Shown here: piece by piece, positions 42,901 to 50,004 of the stretch
Numbering within the stretch: position 1 is the stretch's first letter
How the letters are laid out: the number at the start of each line of letters is the position of its first letter
Assembly (NCBI GenBank): GCA_019636475.1
Contig: JAHBXN010000008.1
Span: forward strand, 1 to 64,000
DNA: 64,000 bases
From: Phycisphaerae bacterium
GTDB taxonomy: Bacteria; Planctomycetota; Phycisphaerae; UBA1845; UTPLA1
Direction: 5' to 3'
Position numbers and translations under genes: made by a program
Notes under the pieces: model-generated
What the model was told of the DNA's origin: nothing
Database searches by the model: none
What the model saw: only the letters and a program-made list of their open reading frames with translations

Positions 42901-43043
42901 ATGGCGCGGATATTCAAGGTTTTGTCGAGGCTATGTTGGGTGAGCCTTCGACCTTCGAATGTGCCGACCTCGATGCACCGCTTGGCGTCCTCAATGATGA
43001 CGACATCGCTGCGATGATCGCCCTGCTGCTTGCGGGTGCGTAA
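39951..43043 (+). CDS. Secreted metzincin-type metalloprotease with FN3 and dockerin-like domains
   Basis: A 1030-residue exported protein; the ATG at 39951 follows GGGAGA and opens a signal peptide (about 8-28). The catalytic motif is H294-E-H-G-H298-G-T-G-Q-L-H304, an exact HExxHxxGxxH metzincin zinc site, with a plausible Met-turn methionine at 314 (K-L-M-E-P). The fold resembles matrixin M10 proteases. Then come beta-sandwich domains, including one with F-E-S-D-Q-G-W, two FN3-like domains (near 790 and 880), and a C-terminal dockerin-like motif (D-F-N-F-D-G-F-I-D-G-A-D-I). It probably acts outside the cell or on the surface. Confidence 0.87.
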   Translation: MAVSSRSYGRAFGALSVFAIAVAGLVLALPKHAEPVALSAQCQVNSTLAASDSSWERERAAHVEKMESIIFPHLIDSLTPVQQDLLMTRIRDLYYSEPPAMTPAMLCFAPGTPDEVVEAFAAVDEFEGRYNQTNRWSTTASGSTGSQGNPITLTYGFPADGVNIPVVSGVGFAAGPNQLNAWLNGRYGSQAVWKPIFDSVFNRWSQLSGVTYVYEPNDDGVAMHQNPGVLGVRADVRIGAKQFVSSSSGLPDGNGNVLAYNNFPNDGDMVLDAFDTFYNDTSGNSLKLRNVVSHEHGHGTGQLHVCPINQSKLMEPFISTAYDGPRHDDVRNMQRHYGDPFEPDNNPAQATDLGDFTIGNGLTVGTVPLPSMPFGSLLSIDANSEQDYFFFEVNAACSVTVTVTPIGTTYDDSDQACPGQSGSCCSGNNFDSLSVADLNVDVIGQNGVTVLATGNSSPIGQPETLTNVQLTSPGGYFFRVYEGNTPTSTQLYRLNFSISAPVFQPPSITLPNGAPTLLIGGEPKSFNVQIDPGNDSVVAGSRLLFYRYDGGAYQSVPLGSLGGNLYSATLPAPTCSATPQFYLSATGVTAGQVTNPAGGASAPYTATIGPIPLIDNFESDQGWTAVLDGGDGLWQRGVPVNCNRGDPPSDFDGSGQCYLTDNDPNNCNSDVDDGSTTLTSPPFSMGEGDVISYAYWLNDFTGGLLQGGDSLRVEIATDSAGTNWATVRNYTTALNAWRTDTITVGVDVSPSQTMRIRFTANDIGTQNVVEAAIDAFVADGPICEDPIETPDVPTGVTAEDGAACTEITLGWNASAGAVDYQVYRGTVDDPNLATQLASGVVGTGFVDSTAPVGQILYYWVKACNTSGCSDFSASDTGSTLSPPGVVSGLNATNDTICGAIEVTWNAMIDADSYVVRRNTLDDFDGADVIANIAETSFRDGQTDHQLDYYYWVTASNGCGEGEPGSAAVGSASPKGDFNFDGFIDGADIQGFVEAMLGEPSTFECADLDAPLGVLNDDDIAAMIALLLAGA

Positions 43044-43134
43044 AATCCCGCGATGGAGGCACTGGTTCAATGCGGCGGCCGACGAGCGAGGACCGGCCGT
43101 CGCATGTGGCCGCGCGTGCGATCTGCGAGATTGA

Positions 43135-43185
43135 TTGATTCTGAATTCAGCGTGAAGGCTGATTCCGCACAGTTCCCAGAATCAA
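43135..43185 (+). terminator. Weak inverted repeat after the metzincin gene
   Basis: TTGATTCTG at 43135-43143 is mirrored by CAGAATCAA at 43177-43185. It is AT-rich, with a long loop and no U tract, so it is at best a weak terminator or an mRNA 3'-end structure. Confidence 0.2.
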
Positions 43186-43236
43186 GAAACGATTGCAGTA
43201 GGGAATTTTCTTAGCATCGCGAAGGCAGTCGTTGAC

Positions 43237-43242
43237 TATAAT
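43237..43242 (+). promoter_or_regulatory. -10 element of the structured RNA candidate
   Basis: A perfect TATAAT placed to start transcription near 43249, just before the long hairpin at 43258. The -35 region is poor (best candidate TTAGCA at 43211-43216, spacing 20), so the promoter may need an activator or an alternative contact. Confidence 0.5.
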
Positions 43243-43248
43243 CTGCCG

Positions 43249-43357
43249 AGGACAGACAGAGCGATGGGCGTGCCAGCCCACGTTTGACCACGATCCTTCC
43301 TCTCTCCGGCCCGAACACTCGTGGTTGAACTTGGCACGCCTGTCGCTCTTTTTGTTT
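43249..43357 (+). ncRNA. Candidate rod-like small RNA with CU-rich anti-SD loop
   Basis: An intergenic stretch that folds into one long hairpin: an 18-bp helix without mismatches (43258-43275 with 43332-43349, two G-U pairs), a 6-by-1 internal loop, a second 12-bp helix (43282-43293 with 43319-43330, two G-U pairs) and a 25-base apical loop. The helix is directly followed by TTTTTGTTT, so the whole RNA ends like an intrinsic terminator. TATAAT lies upstream. The apical loop begins with UCCUUCCUCUCUCC, complementary to GGAG/GAGG ribosome sites. It does not match 4.5S SRP RNA, tmRNA or RNase P features. The folding was done by eye. Confidence 0.55.
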
Positions 43358-43491
43358 CCCCCCCCGGGGCTCTTCCGGTCCGTTAAAGTTTTCACACGGT
43401 TCTCTCCTAACTCCCCTTCAGTTCAGGAAAAACATCCGGGCTTGAGCCGCGCGTTGCCGGCTTACCTCACGTGATTTGCTTTGCTTGACGG

Positions 43492-44286
43492 TTAACCTTC
43501 CGCGCAAAGCAGCGACTCAAACCTGCGTTTCGCCAGGGCGATGTCATGGATGCGCTGGTCCCCTGTCGTCCGCGAGAGAATGAGCGGGCCGCGTGCGCCG
43601 GCCTCGTGGAGCGCTGCCAGAAATGCAGCCGGATCGAGTTGTCCTTCTCCGGGCGCGGTCTCATGGCCAGGCGCGCCGGCATCGCCGGCGACGGCGTCGC
43701 GCGCCCGCGCAATGCGAATGCGACCGGCAAGCACGTCCGCGACGCGGTGCGGATTCTCGCCTCGCAGGAGCATGCCGCCGCTATCGCAGCAGGCAGTCAG
43801 ATTCGGACAGTTTACCGTCTGCAGCATTGATCGCAGATCGGCCGCACTGATGCCTGCGGTGTCGATTGCGACCGTGACGCCGCAGCGATCCGCCATGTCC
43901 GCCATTTGAACAATCGCCTCAAGAAGGCGATCTTTTTCCCGGCCGTCGGCATCGGTCGTGACGCTTCCCACTGTCGTCGAGACCGTCGACACGCGAAGTG
44001 AGGATGCCAGGTTGATGATACGCTTCAGCGAAGCAAGACGCCGGTCGCCAGCGCTGCGGTCTGCGTAACCGGCGCCGCCCGTCGGTCCGCGAAGGCAGTG
44101 CAGATTCAAACCGATGTCGGCCAGGTGCCGTGAGAAGTGTCGTTCTCCGCTCCTGCTCAATTCCTCGGGCGATATGGGCCCGTGCATCGCGCCGACCTCA
44201 ACGAAGTGAACGCCGATCTGACGCACGACATCCAGTGCCGGTCGAAGTTCCATCCTGAGATCATCAACGCTGATTGAGAGTTCCAT
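43492..44286 (-). CDS. Sugar-phosphate isomerase/epimerase-like TIM-barrel protein
   Basis: A 264-residue protein resembling the xylose-isomerase-like TIM-barrel (AP endonuclease 2) family: D-D-L-R-M-E-L at the first strand, G-V-H-F-V-E-V-G-A, S-T-V-S-T-T-V-G-S, T-V-A-I-D-T-A and L-T-A-C-C-D-S-G-G. The usual metal ligands (Glu, Asp, His, Glu) are not clearly conserved: the canonical Glu after the fifth strand reads Asp in V-A-I-D-T, and the later His/Asp cluster is hard to place. It may be a degenerate or non-catalytic member. The ATG at 44286 lies after GGAGG; a GTG at 44304 is in frame but overlaps that site. Confidence 0.65.
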   Translation of the reverse strand: MELSISVDDLRMELRPALDVVRQIGVHFVEVGAMHGPISPEELSRSGERHFSRHLADIGLNLHCLRGPTGGAGYADRSAGDRRLASLKRIINLASSLRVSTVSTTVGSVTTDADGREKDRLLEAIVQMADMADRCGVTVAIDTAGISAADLRSMLQTVNCPNLTACCDSGGMLLRGENPHRVADVLAGRIRIARARDAVAGDAGAPGHETAPGEGQLDPAAFLAALHEAGARGPLILSRTTGDQRIHDIALAKRRFESLLCAEG

Positions 44287-44518
44287 GGATGTGAGATCCT
44301 CCACGTCGCTTCAGTGATTCTCCGTCGAGGCTCGTTGCGCCCGGACGGGTCACAATTCCCCGAATATTTCAGCTCAGCCCCCGGTTTGCCTGGAGGCTGG
44401 AACAAATGGCCGCGAAACCGCATAATGCGAATTTTCAAGAACAGAGTGAACGGTCTAACGGCCGTCGTATGGACGCCAGGCCTCGTCACCTCCGAGTCAA
44501 GCAAAAGGGGATTGGAAC

Positions 44519-44938
44519 ATGTATCGGGATCATATCAAGTCTTTTGCGTTCGTTTTGGTGGGAGTCGGTATTCTCAGTGCGGGATTGGCGGTGGTGGCTG
44601 AACCGAAATCCGACGACAAACCAGCGACTTTCAAACCTGCGATGGAACTGGAGCAATTGATGGAATGCCAGAACCGGCTCTTCAAGGAAGTCAAGGATGG
44701 CTTGCTGGACAAGAAGTGGAAACAGGCGTCGGAATCCGCCTGGGTGCTTGCCGAACTGGCGAACGTGAATCAATACCACAATGAGAATTCCGACTATCGC
44801 GGGCACGCCAAAAAGATGATGGACGAGTGCGTCACGCTTGCCAAAGCGCTGAAGAATCGCGACGAAGCGGCTTCGAAAGAAGCAGTTAAGGCCGTCGGTA
44901 ACGCCTGCGGTGCCTGCCACGACCAGTTCAAAAAGTAA
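44519..44938 (+). CDS. Cytochrome c'-like small c-type cytochrome
   Basis: A 139-residue exported haem protein. A signal peptide spans about 8-27. The rest is helical, with a C-terminal haem attachment site C130-G-A-C133-H134-D-Q-F-K-K, the arrangement of cytochrome c' and related four-helix cytochromes where the C-x-x-C-H sits in the last helix. It likely works in the periplasm as an electron carrier or gas (NO/O2) binder. A possible promoter (TGGAAC, 17 bases, CATAAT at 44421-44426) lies upstream, and an intrinsic terminator lies immediately downstream, indicating a monocistronic transcript. Confidence 0.88.
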   Translation: MYRDHIKSFAFVLVGVGILSAGLAVVAEPKSDDKPATFKPAMELEQLMECQNRLFKEVKDGLLDKKWKQASESAWVLAELANVNQYHNENSDYRGHAKKMMDECVTLAKALKNRDEAASKEAVKAVGNACGACHDQFKK

Positions 44939-44939
44939 C

Positions 44940-44964
44940 GCCGCAAGCAGAATGCGGCCTTTTT
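44940..44964 (+). terminator. Intrinsic terminator of the cytochrome gene
   Basis: Stem GCCGCA (44940-44945) with TGCGGC (44953-44958), a 7-base loop, then CTTTTT. It starts two bases after the stop codon of the cytochrome c'-like gene. Confidence 0.8.
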
Positions 44965-45276
44965 CGCATCTTGAAGAGCTGCTGATTGATTCGGCTCCGA
45001 CCGCATGACGTCGAGGGTGACGCCTGCTCGATCCCATGTGCGAATTGGCGCGCCTTTTCTTCACGCCTGTGCGTAGGCAACGCGCCGAGTTCGCGCTCAG
45101 CGGACTGTGCTTCAGTGGAACCGTCGATTGGAGTATCTGAACACGGTCCGATTTCGCGAACGATTCATTGGCATGGCAATTGCCAAATCGAACCGCCGTT
45201 CGATCGCCCCATGGCCGATCGACCGTGCTCTCTCCAACCACGGACATCCGAGTTTTTTCGCAAAGGAGTATATTTG
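44965..45276. other. Intergenic region upstream of the Asn/Asp lipoprotein
   Basis: About 310 bases. The only notable element is a perfect 12-bp palindrome TGGCAATTGCCA at 45174-45185, about 90 bases before the lipoprotein start; it may be an operator. No convincing sigma70 promoter was seen. Confidence 0.35.
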
Positions 45277-45594
45277 ATGAAGATTCGACGCCGATTGACG
45301 CCAGTTCTTGCCGCCGCACTGATGTTCATCGCAGCCTGCACCAGCGAGCAGTTGGATCAAATACAGCAGATTCTAAGCGATCTCGGCATCACGATCATCG
45401 TGAATCAGAACGGCAATTCGAACAACAACGGGAATAACAACGCCAACGACAACAACGACGACGACAACAACAACGACGACGACAACAACAACGACGACAA
45501 CAACAACGACAACGATAACAACGACAACGATAACGATAACTCGAACGACAACAATGACGACAACGCCAACAGCAACGATAACACCGGAGGTTGA
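45277..45594 (+). CDS. Lipoprotein with long Asn/Asp repeat tail
   Basis: A 105-residue predicted lipoprotein. The signal M-K-I-R-R-R-L-T-P-V-L-A-A-A-L-M-F-I-A-A-C places the lipid Cys at 21. A short amphipathic helix (S-E-Q-L-D-Q-I-Q-Q-I-L-S-D-L-G) follows. From residue 46 almost everything is Asn, Asp and a few Gly/Ser/Ala, about 58 residues long, ending in a double Gly. The DNA of this tail is a run of AAC and GAC codons, so the length may vary between strains by slippage. AAAGGAG precedes the ATG. Function unknown; the tail may be a hydrophilic spacer or bind cations. Confidence 0.75.
   Translation: MKIRRRLTPVLAAALMFIAACTSEQLDQIQQILSDLGITIIVNQNGNSNNNGNNNANDNNDDDNNNDDDNNNDDNNNDNDNNDNDNDNSNDNNDDNANSNDNTGG
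45411..45592 (+). repeat. AAC/GAC codon repeat tract
   Basis: Imperfect trinucleotide repeats (mostly AAC, GAC, AAT, GAT codons) encoding the Asn/Asp tail of the lipoprotein. The opposite strand gives spurious poly-Val and Leu/Ser-rich frames. Confidence 0.85.
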
Positions 45595-45654
45595 CGGCTG
45601 AAGATGTGAAGGCCGCAAGCGCCTCGGACAGCGCGTTGTTGACGACCGCGGCGG

Positions 45655-46614
45655 CTACACCGGTGATTCCGCCAGCGCACGCCGGAAGTACTCGACTGTC
45701 CGACGAATTCCCTCTTCCAACGTGACGCGCGGCTCGAAGCCGAGCAGGCTTCTTGCCCGCGTCAGATCCGGCTTTCGCTGCCGGGGGTCGTCTTGCGGCA
45801 GGGGTTTGTGCTCCACGGCGAGTTTCCTGCCAAGTGCCATTCCTATGGCATTGACCAGTTCGAGCATGGTCATCTCGCGATCGTTGCCCAGATTGATCGG
45901 GCCGGTCGTGGCGCCGTCCATCAGCCGCACCAGGCCGTCAACCAGGTCGGATACGTAGCAGAAGCTTCGCGTCTGGGAGCCGTCTCCGTACACGGTCAAT
46001 GCCTCGCCGCGAAGCGCCTGGCAGATGAAGTTGCTCATGACGCGGCCGTCATCCACCGACATATTCGGCCCGTACGTGTTGAAGATTCGGGCGACGCGAA
46101 TTTCCAGTTTGTGCTGCCGAAAATAGTCGAACACCAGCGTCTCGGCGACGCGCTTGCCCTCGTCATAGCAACTCCGCACGCCGATGGGATTGACATTGCC
46201 CCAATATTCCTCGGTCTGTGGATGGACAGTCGGGTCGCCATAAACCTCGCTCGTGCTGGCTTGCAGGATGCGCGCTCGAACGCGCTTCGCCAGGCCCAGC
46301 ATGTTGTACGTCCCCATCACGTTCGTCTTGATTGTCTTGACCGGATTGTGCTGGTAATGCACGGGACTGGCCGGGCAGGCCAGGTGATAAATCTGGTCAA
46401 CTTCCAGTTTGATCGGTTCGACGACATCGTGCCGAATGAACTCAAAGCGACCGCTCAGCACCATGTCGCGGTATCGCTCGCCGAAGTTGGCGATGCTCCC
46501 GGTGAAGCAGTTGTCGAGACAGATGACGTGGTGCCCCTCGTCGAAAAGGCGCAAACACAGATTCGACCCGATGAACCCGGCGCCGCCAGTGACGAGAATG
46601 GTCTTCCGTGACAT
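45655..46614 (-). CDS. UDP-glucuronate decarboxylase (UXS-type SDR epimerase)
   Basis: NAD-dependent short-chain dehydrogenase of the extended type, most like UDP-xylose synthase, converting UDP-glucuronate to UDP-xylose. The Rossmann motif T-G-G-A-G-F-I-G-S is at 9-17, the catalytic Tyr150/Lys154 in S-C-Y-D-E-G-K with the typical preceding I-G-V-R, and A-S-T-S-E-V-Y-G-D at 119-127. [10 protein letters not shown] is the family's later signature. It has 319 residues, a normal length. The ATG at 46614 has AGAGGAC seven bases before it. It follows phoD on the same strand with a 71-base gap. Confidence 0.92.
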   Translation of the reverse strand: MSRKTILVTGGAGFIGSNLCLRLFDEGHHVICLDNCFTGSIANFGERYRDMVLSGRFEFIRHDVVEPIKLEVDQIYHLACPASPVHYQHNPVKTIKTNVMGTYNMLGLAKRVRARILQASTSEVYGDPTVHPQTEEYWGNVNPIGVRSCYDEGKRVAETLVFDYFRQHKLEIRVARIFNTYGPNMSVDDGRVMSNFICQALRGEALTVYGDGSQTRSFCYVSDLVDGLVRLMDGATTGPINLGNDREMTMLELVNAIGMALGRKLAVEHKPLPQDDPRQRKPDLTRARSLLGFEPRVTLEEGIRRTVEYFRRALAESPV

Positions 46615-46685
46615 ATCGAAGTCCTCTAAATCGCGGCAACCACGCCGATATCGAGCCGTCAGGCTACGTTCGAGACGCCAGGGCG

Positions 46686-48650
46686 TCAATTGTTCCGGCG
46701 AGACCGCCTGCGAGGCCGTCGGTCCGGCCGCCGGGCAGCGCCTGCACCGCCCACCGAGAGCGCGATCAACGTGGAAAAGCAGAAGTGAATTCCGCATCCA
46801 CAGGCGCCGAAGAGCGTGTCCGACGAAGCGGATGGAATCGGGCAGACAGGTTGATCGGATCCGTCGGTCCGAACGACAAACTGACTCACGATCTCGGGGC
46901 GACGTGCCAGCACCGAGGCACGCCGGCTGGTTCCGCCGCTGGAAACGGGCCAGAACAGGAGCGAATCATCGGCGATCGCGTCGCGATCGTACCAGTCTAT
47001 GCCCCATGTCGTGACGGCGAGGCACTGCGTCTGCGCGTCGATCTCGAATTCCGTCCAGCCGAAGCTGTTGACCGCCACATAGCCGCCCGAAGTCAGTCTT
47101 GCGTCGATCGGAGATTGTTCGAGGCCGATTGGATCAAGGCCGTAGCTGGACAGCAGCAATTGGCCGGCGAGTGTCACAATATTGTCGCGTCCGCGACGAT
47201 CGTTCAGTGCGAATGTCAGTTGAAACAGGCCCGCCAGGGGGCCCAGTGAGTCCGCGTTCACGAACGATGCGACCGTCGGGCCGAAGGGCGGCGCATAGGC
47301 CACGGAGCCCGTGGAAATCTCCCACGAACGCGTCTCAAGCTGTGGGCCATTGTACTCGGTCTGATAGGTCAGGTTGTTGACGATTGTGCCGTGAATATCG
47401 GCGGTCACGAACACGACATTGGCCAGACTGTGATCGACGATGAACCGAAGGATTTCCGCGCGCTCGGCCGCGTAGCCTTCAAAGCGGTCGGAGGCCTGCG
47501 ACGGACCGAGGTTCTGAATTGGTTCCGGGACGATTACGATTTTCCATGTCACACCCGCGGCATCAGCGGAAAGCAGGTCATCCTTCAGTTGGTCGATCTG
47601 TGCCCGGCCGAGCATCGTGCGGTCGGGGTCAAACGACTGCATGAGAAAGGCGTCGATGTTTGCCTGCGGTGCGACGGCGCCGATTGCCTCAAGCGGCTCA
47701 TCACGAAACGATCGGGTATCGAGCAGAAAGAATGCGGCGTCGCGCCCGTATGTCCGCTGGCGATAAAGCCTTCGCTTGTTGGCTGTACGCCGGTCGTTTG
47801 TCTCGCCGTAATACTCCTCGCGCACGGGATTGAATTCGTGAAATGCCTGTAGACCTCGGTTGAAGAAGTCCGTCTCGTTGATGAACTCGCCGGTCTCTCC
47901 GGCGAATCGGGCGTCCGAGTCCGGCGAAGCGCCGCCCGCGAAATCATTGGTCACCTCATGATCGTCGATCATCGCCAGAATGGCTGTCGAGCCGCGCAGC
48001 GCCGCCAGCGTGTTCAGGCCATATCGCGAGGAATAGACCTCGTTGTGTTTCATCCGGAATTCCCCGAGCGTCCTCGCCTGCGGCGCAGGGACATCGGGTG
48101 ACGAGACGTCGGCATAGATGGTGTCGCCCAGTGCGACGAAGAGATCCAGGTCACGATCGGGAACATTGCGCACGGAAGGGTACGGCGCCAAATCGCCGCG
48201 CCAGTCGCCCGAGACGCCGAAGCGCAGCCCGTGGTGTCCATCGGCCGCTGGTGTGCGAAACCGACCGGCGGAGGTTGCTTCGCTCGCATCCGTGACACGA
48301 TAGTAATAGAGCGTGCCCGGCAAAAGGTCCGTGATCTCCACTTTCACGGGGACGGCCGGATCAACAGCCATCGCAAGTCGTGTGCCCGCGATGGGGGCGA
48401 ATTGCTCATTCAGGCTGTACTCGAAACGCACGTCCCCAGCGGTCGTGGCGCGCGCCCAGAGAATCGCCGTCGTGCCCGTGACATCGCCTGCGGCGACGCC
48501 ATTTGGCAACGCGTCCGCCGACACATTCGCCGGCAAGAGTGCCACGGCCGCACCGGCCAGCAGGAGCGCGGCGCCGACCGTGAAGCGCCGGGCGTTGCGC
48601 CGCGACGACGAGTTCCGTCGAGTAATTGCCGCCTCAGAGTGTTTCGACAT
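46686..48650 (-). CDS. phoD: Tat-exported alkaline phosphatase D (PhoD-like)
   Basis: A 654-residue PhoD-family phosphodiesterase/phosphatase. A twin-arginine signal ([10 protein letters not shown] then hydrophobic, residues 17-40) fits Tat export, usual for PhoD. The N-terminal Fn3-like domain (G-V-A-A-G-D-V-T) precedes the metallophosphatase domain with [24 protein letters not shown] and V-T-A-D-I-H-G. The C-terminus is unusual: a Cys-rich C-G-C-G segment, a hydrophobic stretch and a very Arg-rich end, like a sorting tail. The start at 48650 overlaps the end of hslV by 17 bases, suggesting coupling. Confidence 0.88.
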   Translation of the reverse strand: MSKHSEAAITRRNSSSRRNARRFTVGAALLLAGAAVALLPANVSADALPNGVAAGDVTGTTAILWARATTAGDVRFEYSLNEQFAPIAGTRLAMAVDPAVPVKVEITDLLPGTLYYYRVTDASEATSAGRFRTPAADGHHGLRFGVSGDWRGDLAPYPSVRNVPDRDLDLFVALGDTIYADVSSPDVPAPQARTLGEFRMKHNEVYSSRYGLNTLAALRGSTAILAMIDDHEVTNDFAGGASPDSDARFAGETGEFINETDFFNRGLQAFHEFNPVREEYYGETNDRRTANKRRLYRQRTYGRDAAFFLLDTRSFRDEPLEAIGAVAPQANIDAFLMQSFDPDRTMLGRAQIDQLKDDLLSADAAGVTWKIVIVPEPIQNLGPSQASDRFEGYAAERAEILRFIVDHSLANVVFVTADIHGTIVNNLTYQTEYNGPQLETRSWEISTGSVAYAPPFGPTVASFVNADSLGPLAGLFQLTFALNDRRGRDNIVTLAGQLLLSSYGLDPIGLEQSPIDARLTSGGYVAVNSFGWTEFEIDAQTQCLAVTTWGIDWYDRDAIADDSLLFWPVSSGGTSRRASVLARRPEIVSQFVVRTDGSDQPVCPIPSASSDTLFGACGCGIHFCFSTLIALSVGGAGAARRPDRRPRRRSRRNN

Positions 48651-49176
48651 GGATGTTCTCGTTGGAGTAAATGTTAATCTGGCCGGCGATTCGCAGGCCG
48701 GCTTCCACAATGTCGCGGGCAGGCAGCTTCGTATGTGAAATGAGGGCGCGCGTCGCGGCAAGTGCGCAGGTGCCGCCACTGCCGATGGCGAGGATCCCGT
48801 CTGTCGGCTCGATGACATCTCCATTGCCTCCGATGATTAGGCTGCACTCGGCGTCGGCAACAGCCAGCAGGCTTTCGAGGCGGCGCAAGGCCCGATCGGT
48901 TCGCCAGTCCTTGGCCAGCTCGATCGCCGCGCGGCGCGTATTGCCCTTGAATTGATCCAGTTTCCCTTCAAAGCGTTCGAGCAGCGCGAATGCGTCTGCC
49001 GCCGAACCGGCGAAGCCGGTGAGCACGCTGCCCTTGTAGAGTCGGCGTATCTTTACGGCATCGGCTTTGAGAACCGCGTCGCCGAGAGTGACTTGACCGT
49101 CGCCGCCGATCGCGACTTGGCCGTCGCGCCGCACGGAGAGGATGGTCGTGGAACGGATTCGTGGGTGTCGAGGCAT
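48634..49176 (-). CDS. hslV: ATP-dependent protease proteolytic subunit HslV
   Basis: Threonine protease subunit of the HslUV complex. The mature N-terminus would begin at T10-T-I-L-S-V-R-R-D-G, after removal of a 9-residue propeptide. Conserved blocks are [33 protein letters not shown] and A-I-G-S-G-G. At 180 residues it matches the family. The ATPase partner HslU is not adjacent (PhoD follows instead), unlike the common hslVU pair. It diverges from the lipoprotein gene at 49346. Confidence 0.95.
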   Translation of the reverse strand: MPRHPRIRSTTILSVRRDGQVAIGGDGQVTLGDAVLKADAVKIRRLYKGSVLTGFAGSAADAFALLERFEGKLDQFKGNTRRAAIELAKDWRTDRALRRLESLLAVADAECSLIIGGNGDVIEPTDGILAIGSGGTCALAATRALISHTKLPARDIVEAGLRIAGQINIYSNENIHVETL

Positions 49177-49345
49177 GGGGCGGAACCTTTGATGTCCTGG
49201 CGTGTATCATGAGGCGTGGACCGCTTTCGGATTCCACGCCGTTACGAAAGAAAAAAGTACACGCAATCGCGCTGCATCGCTAGAATGCCGATTCGGCGGA
49301 CAACGACGCGTCGCGCGCCCTGTCGATCGGCGGGAGGCATATGAT

Positions 49346-50002
49346 ATGCTGCGGGTTTCAGTTGTGCGCGTTCGAAACTGGTTTGCGATCGATTCACGTC
49401 GATCGGCGCTGCCTGTCCTGTTGTCCGTTGTCACGTGGGCCTGCGGCTGCGCTTCGCCTGATGAGCCGCGCGTCGCCCAGCAGGCGAAACCGGAACCGCC
49501 GCCAATCGCTATCCCGGACGCGCACGAAGATGAATCCGAACCAGTCCGCCCGCAAACCGCCGACGAGGCTAATTCAGAAAATGGCGGCGATCCGAATGCG
49601 CGGTCCCGATCTACCGAGCCGTCCGAAAGCGGGAGCCGCGAATCGGTGCCGAACGCCTCCGAGGCCGAATCGCCTCGGCCGCTCCGTCCGATTGACGATT
49701 GGGTGATCTTCCGCGAGGCGTACCGTCCGAGCGAGGACGCGACATGTGAGACGCACTGGGTCGGACGAAATCAGTTTGAGGTCCGAACCGAAAACGTGCA
49801 GCGCGTGACCGTCGACATGTCGAAGGTTCCGGAAGGTGCCCCAAGGAAAGGACCGTGGATCATCCGAATGGATGGACAGGCCATCGAGCTGACAGGGTTC
49901 AACCCGAAGCCGGGGTACACCGGCCTGAAGCGCGATCTGATTCGATCGAAAAACGGACAATGGAGTGTCGACAGGACCAGACTCTACCGATCAGGGACGT
50001 AA
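49346..50002 (+). CDS. Predicted lipoprotein/secreted protein of unknown function
   Basis: A 218-residue protein with an N-terminal export signal (residues 1-33) ending T-W-A-C-G-C-A, so Cys33 or Cys35 could be lipidated. Residues 40-110 are a Pro/Glu/Ser-rich disordered linker. The C-terminal 100 residues (from W-V-I-F-R-E-A-Y-R) form a beta-rich domain with V-D-M-S-K-V-P and W-I-I-R-M-D-G. GGGAGG (49332-49337) sets the ATG at 49346. The next gene begins 2 bases after the stop, so the two are very likely co-translated. I do not recognise the family. Confidence 0.7.
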   Translation: MLRVSVVRVRNWFAIDSRRSALPVLLSVVTWACGCASPDEPRVAQQAKPEPPPIAIPDAHEDESEPVRPQTADEANSENGGDPNARSRSTEPSESGSRESVPNASEAESPRPLRPIDDWVIFREAYRPSEDATCETHWVGRNQFEVRTENVQRVTVDMSKVPEGAPRKGPWIIRMDGQAIELTGFNPKPGYTGLKRDLIRSKNGQWSVDRTRLYRSGT

Positions 50003-50004
50003 GG

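Noticed and set aside
43249-43357. Structured RNA as 4.5S/SRP RNA, 6S RNA or tmRNA
   Set aside because: It lacks the SRP GGAA tetraloop domain, the large central bubble of 6S RNA, and any tRNA-like ends.
45373-45680. Minus-strand frames rich in Val or in Leu/Ser opposite the lipoprotein
   Set aside because: They are the complement of the AAC/GAC repeat tract; the plus-strand lipoprotein has a signal, lipobox and ribosome site.
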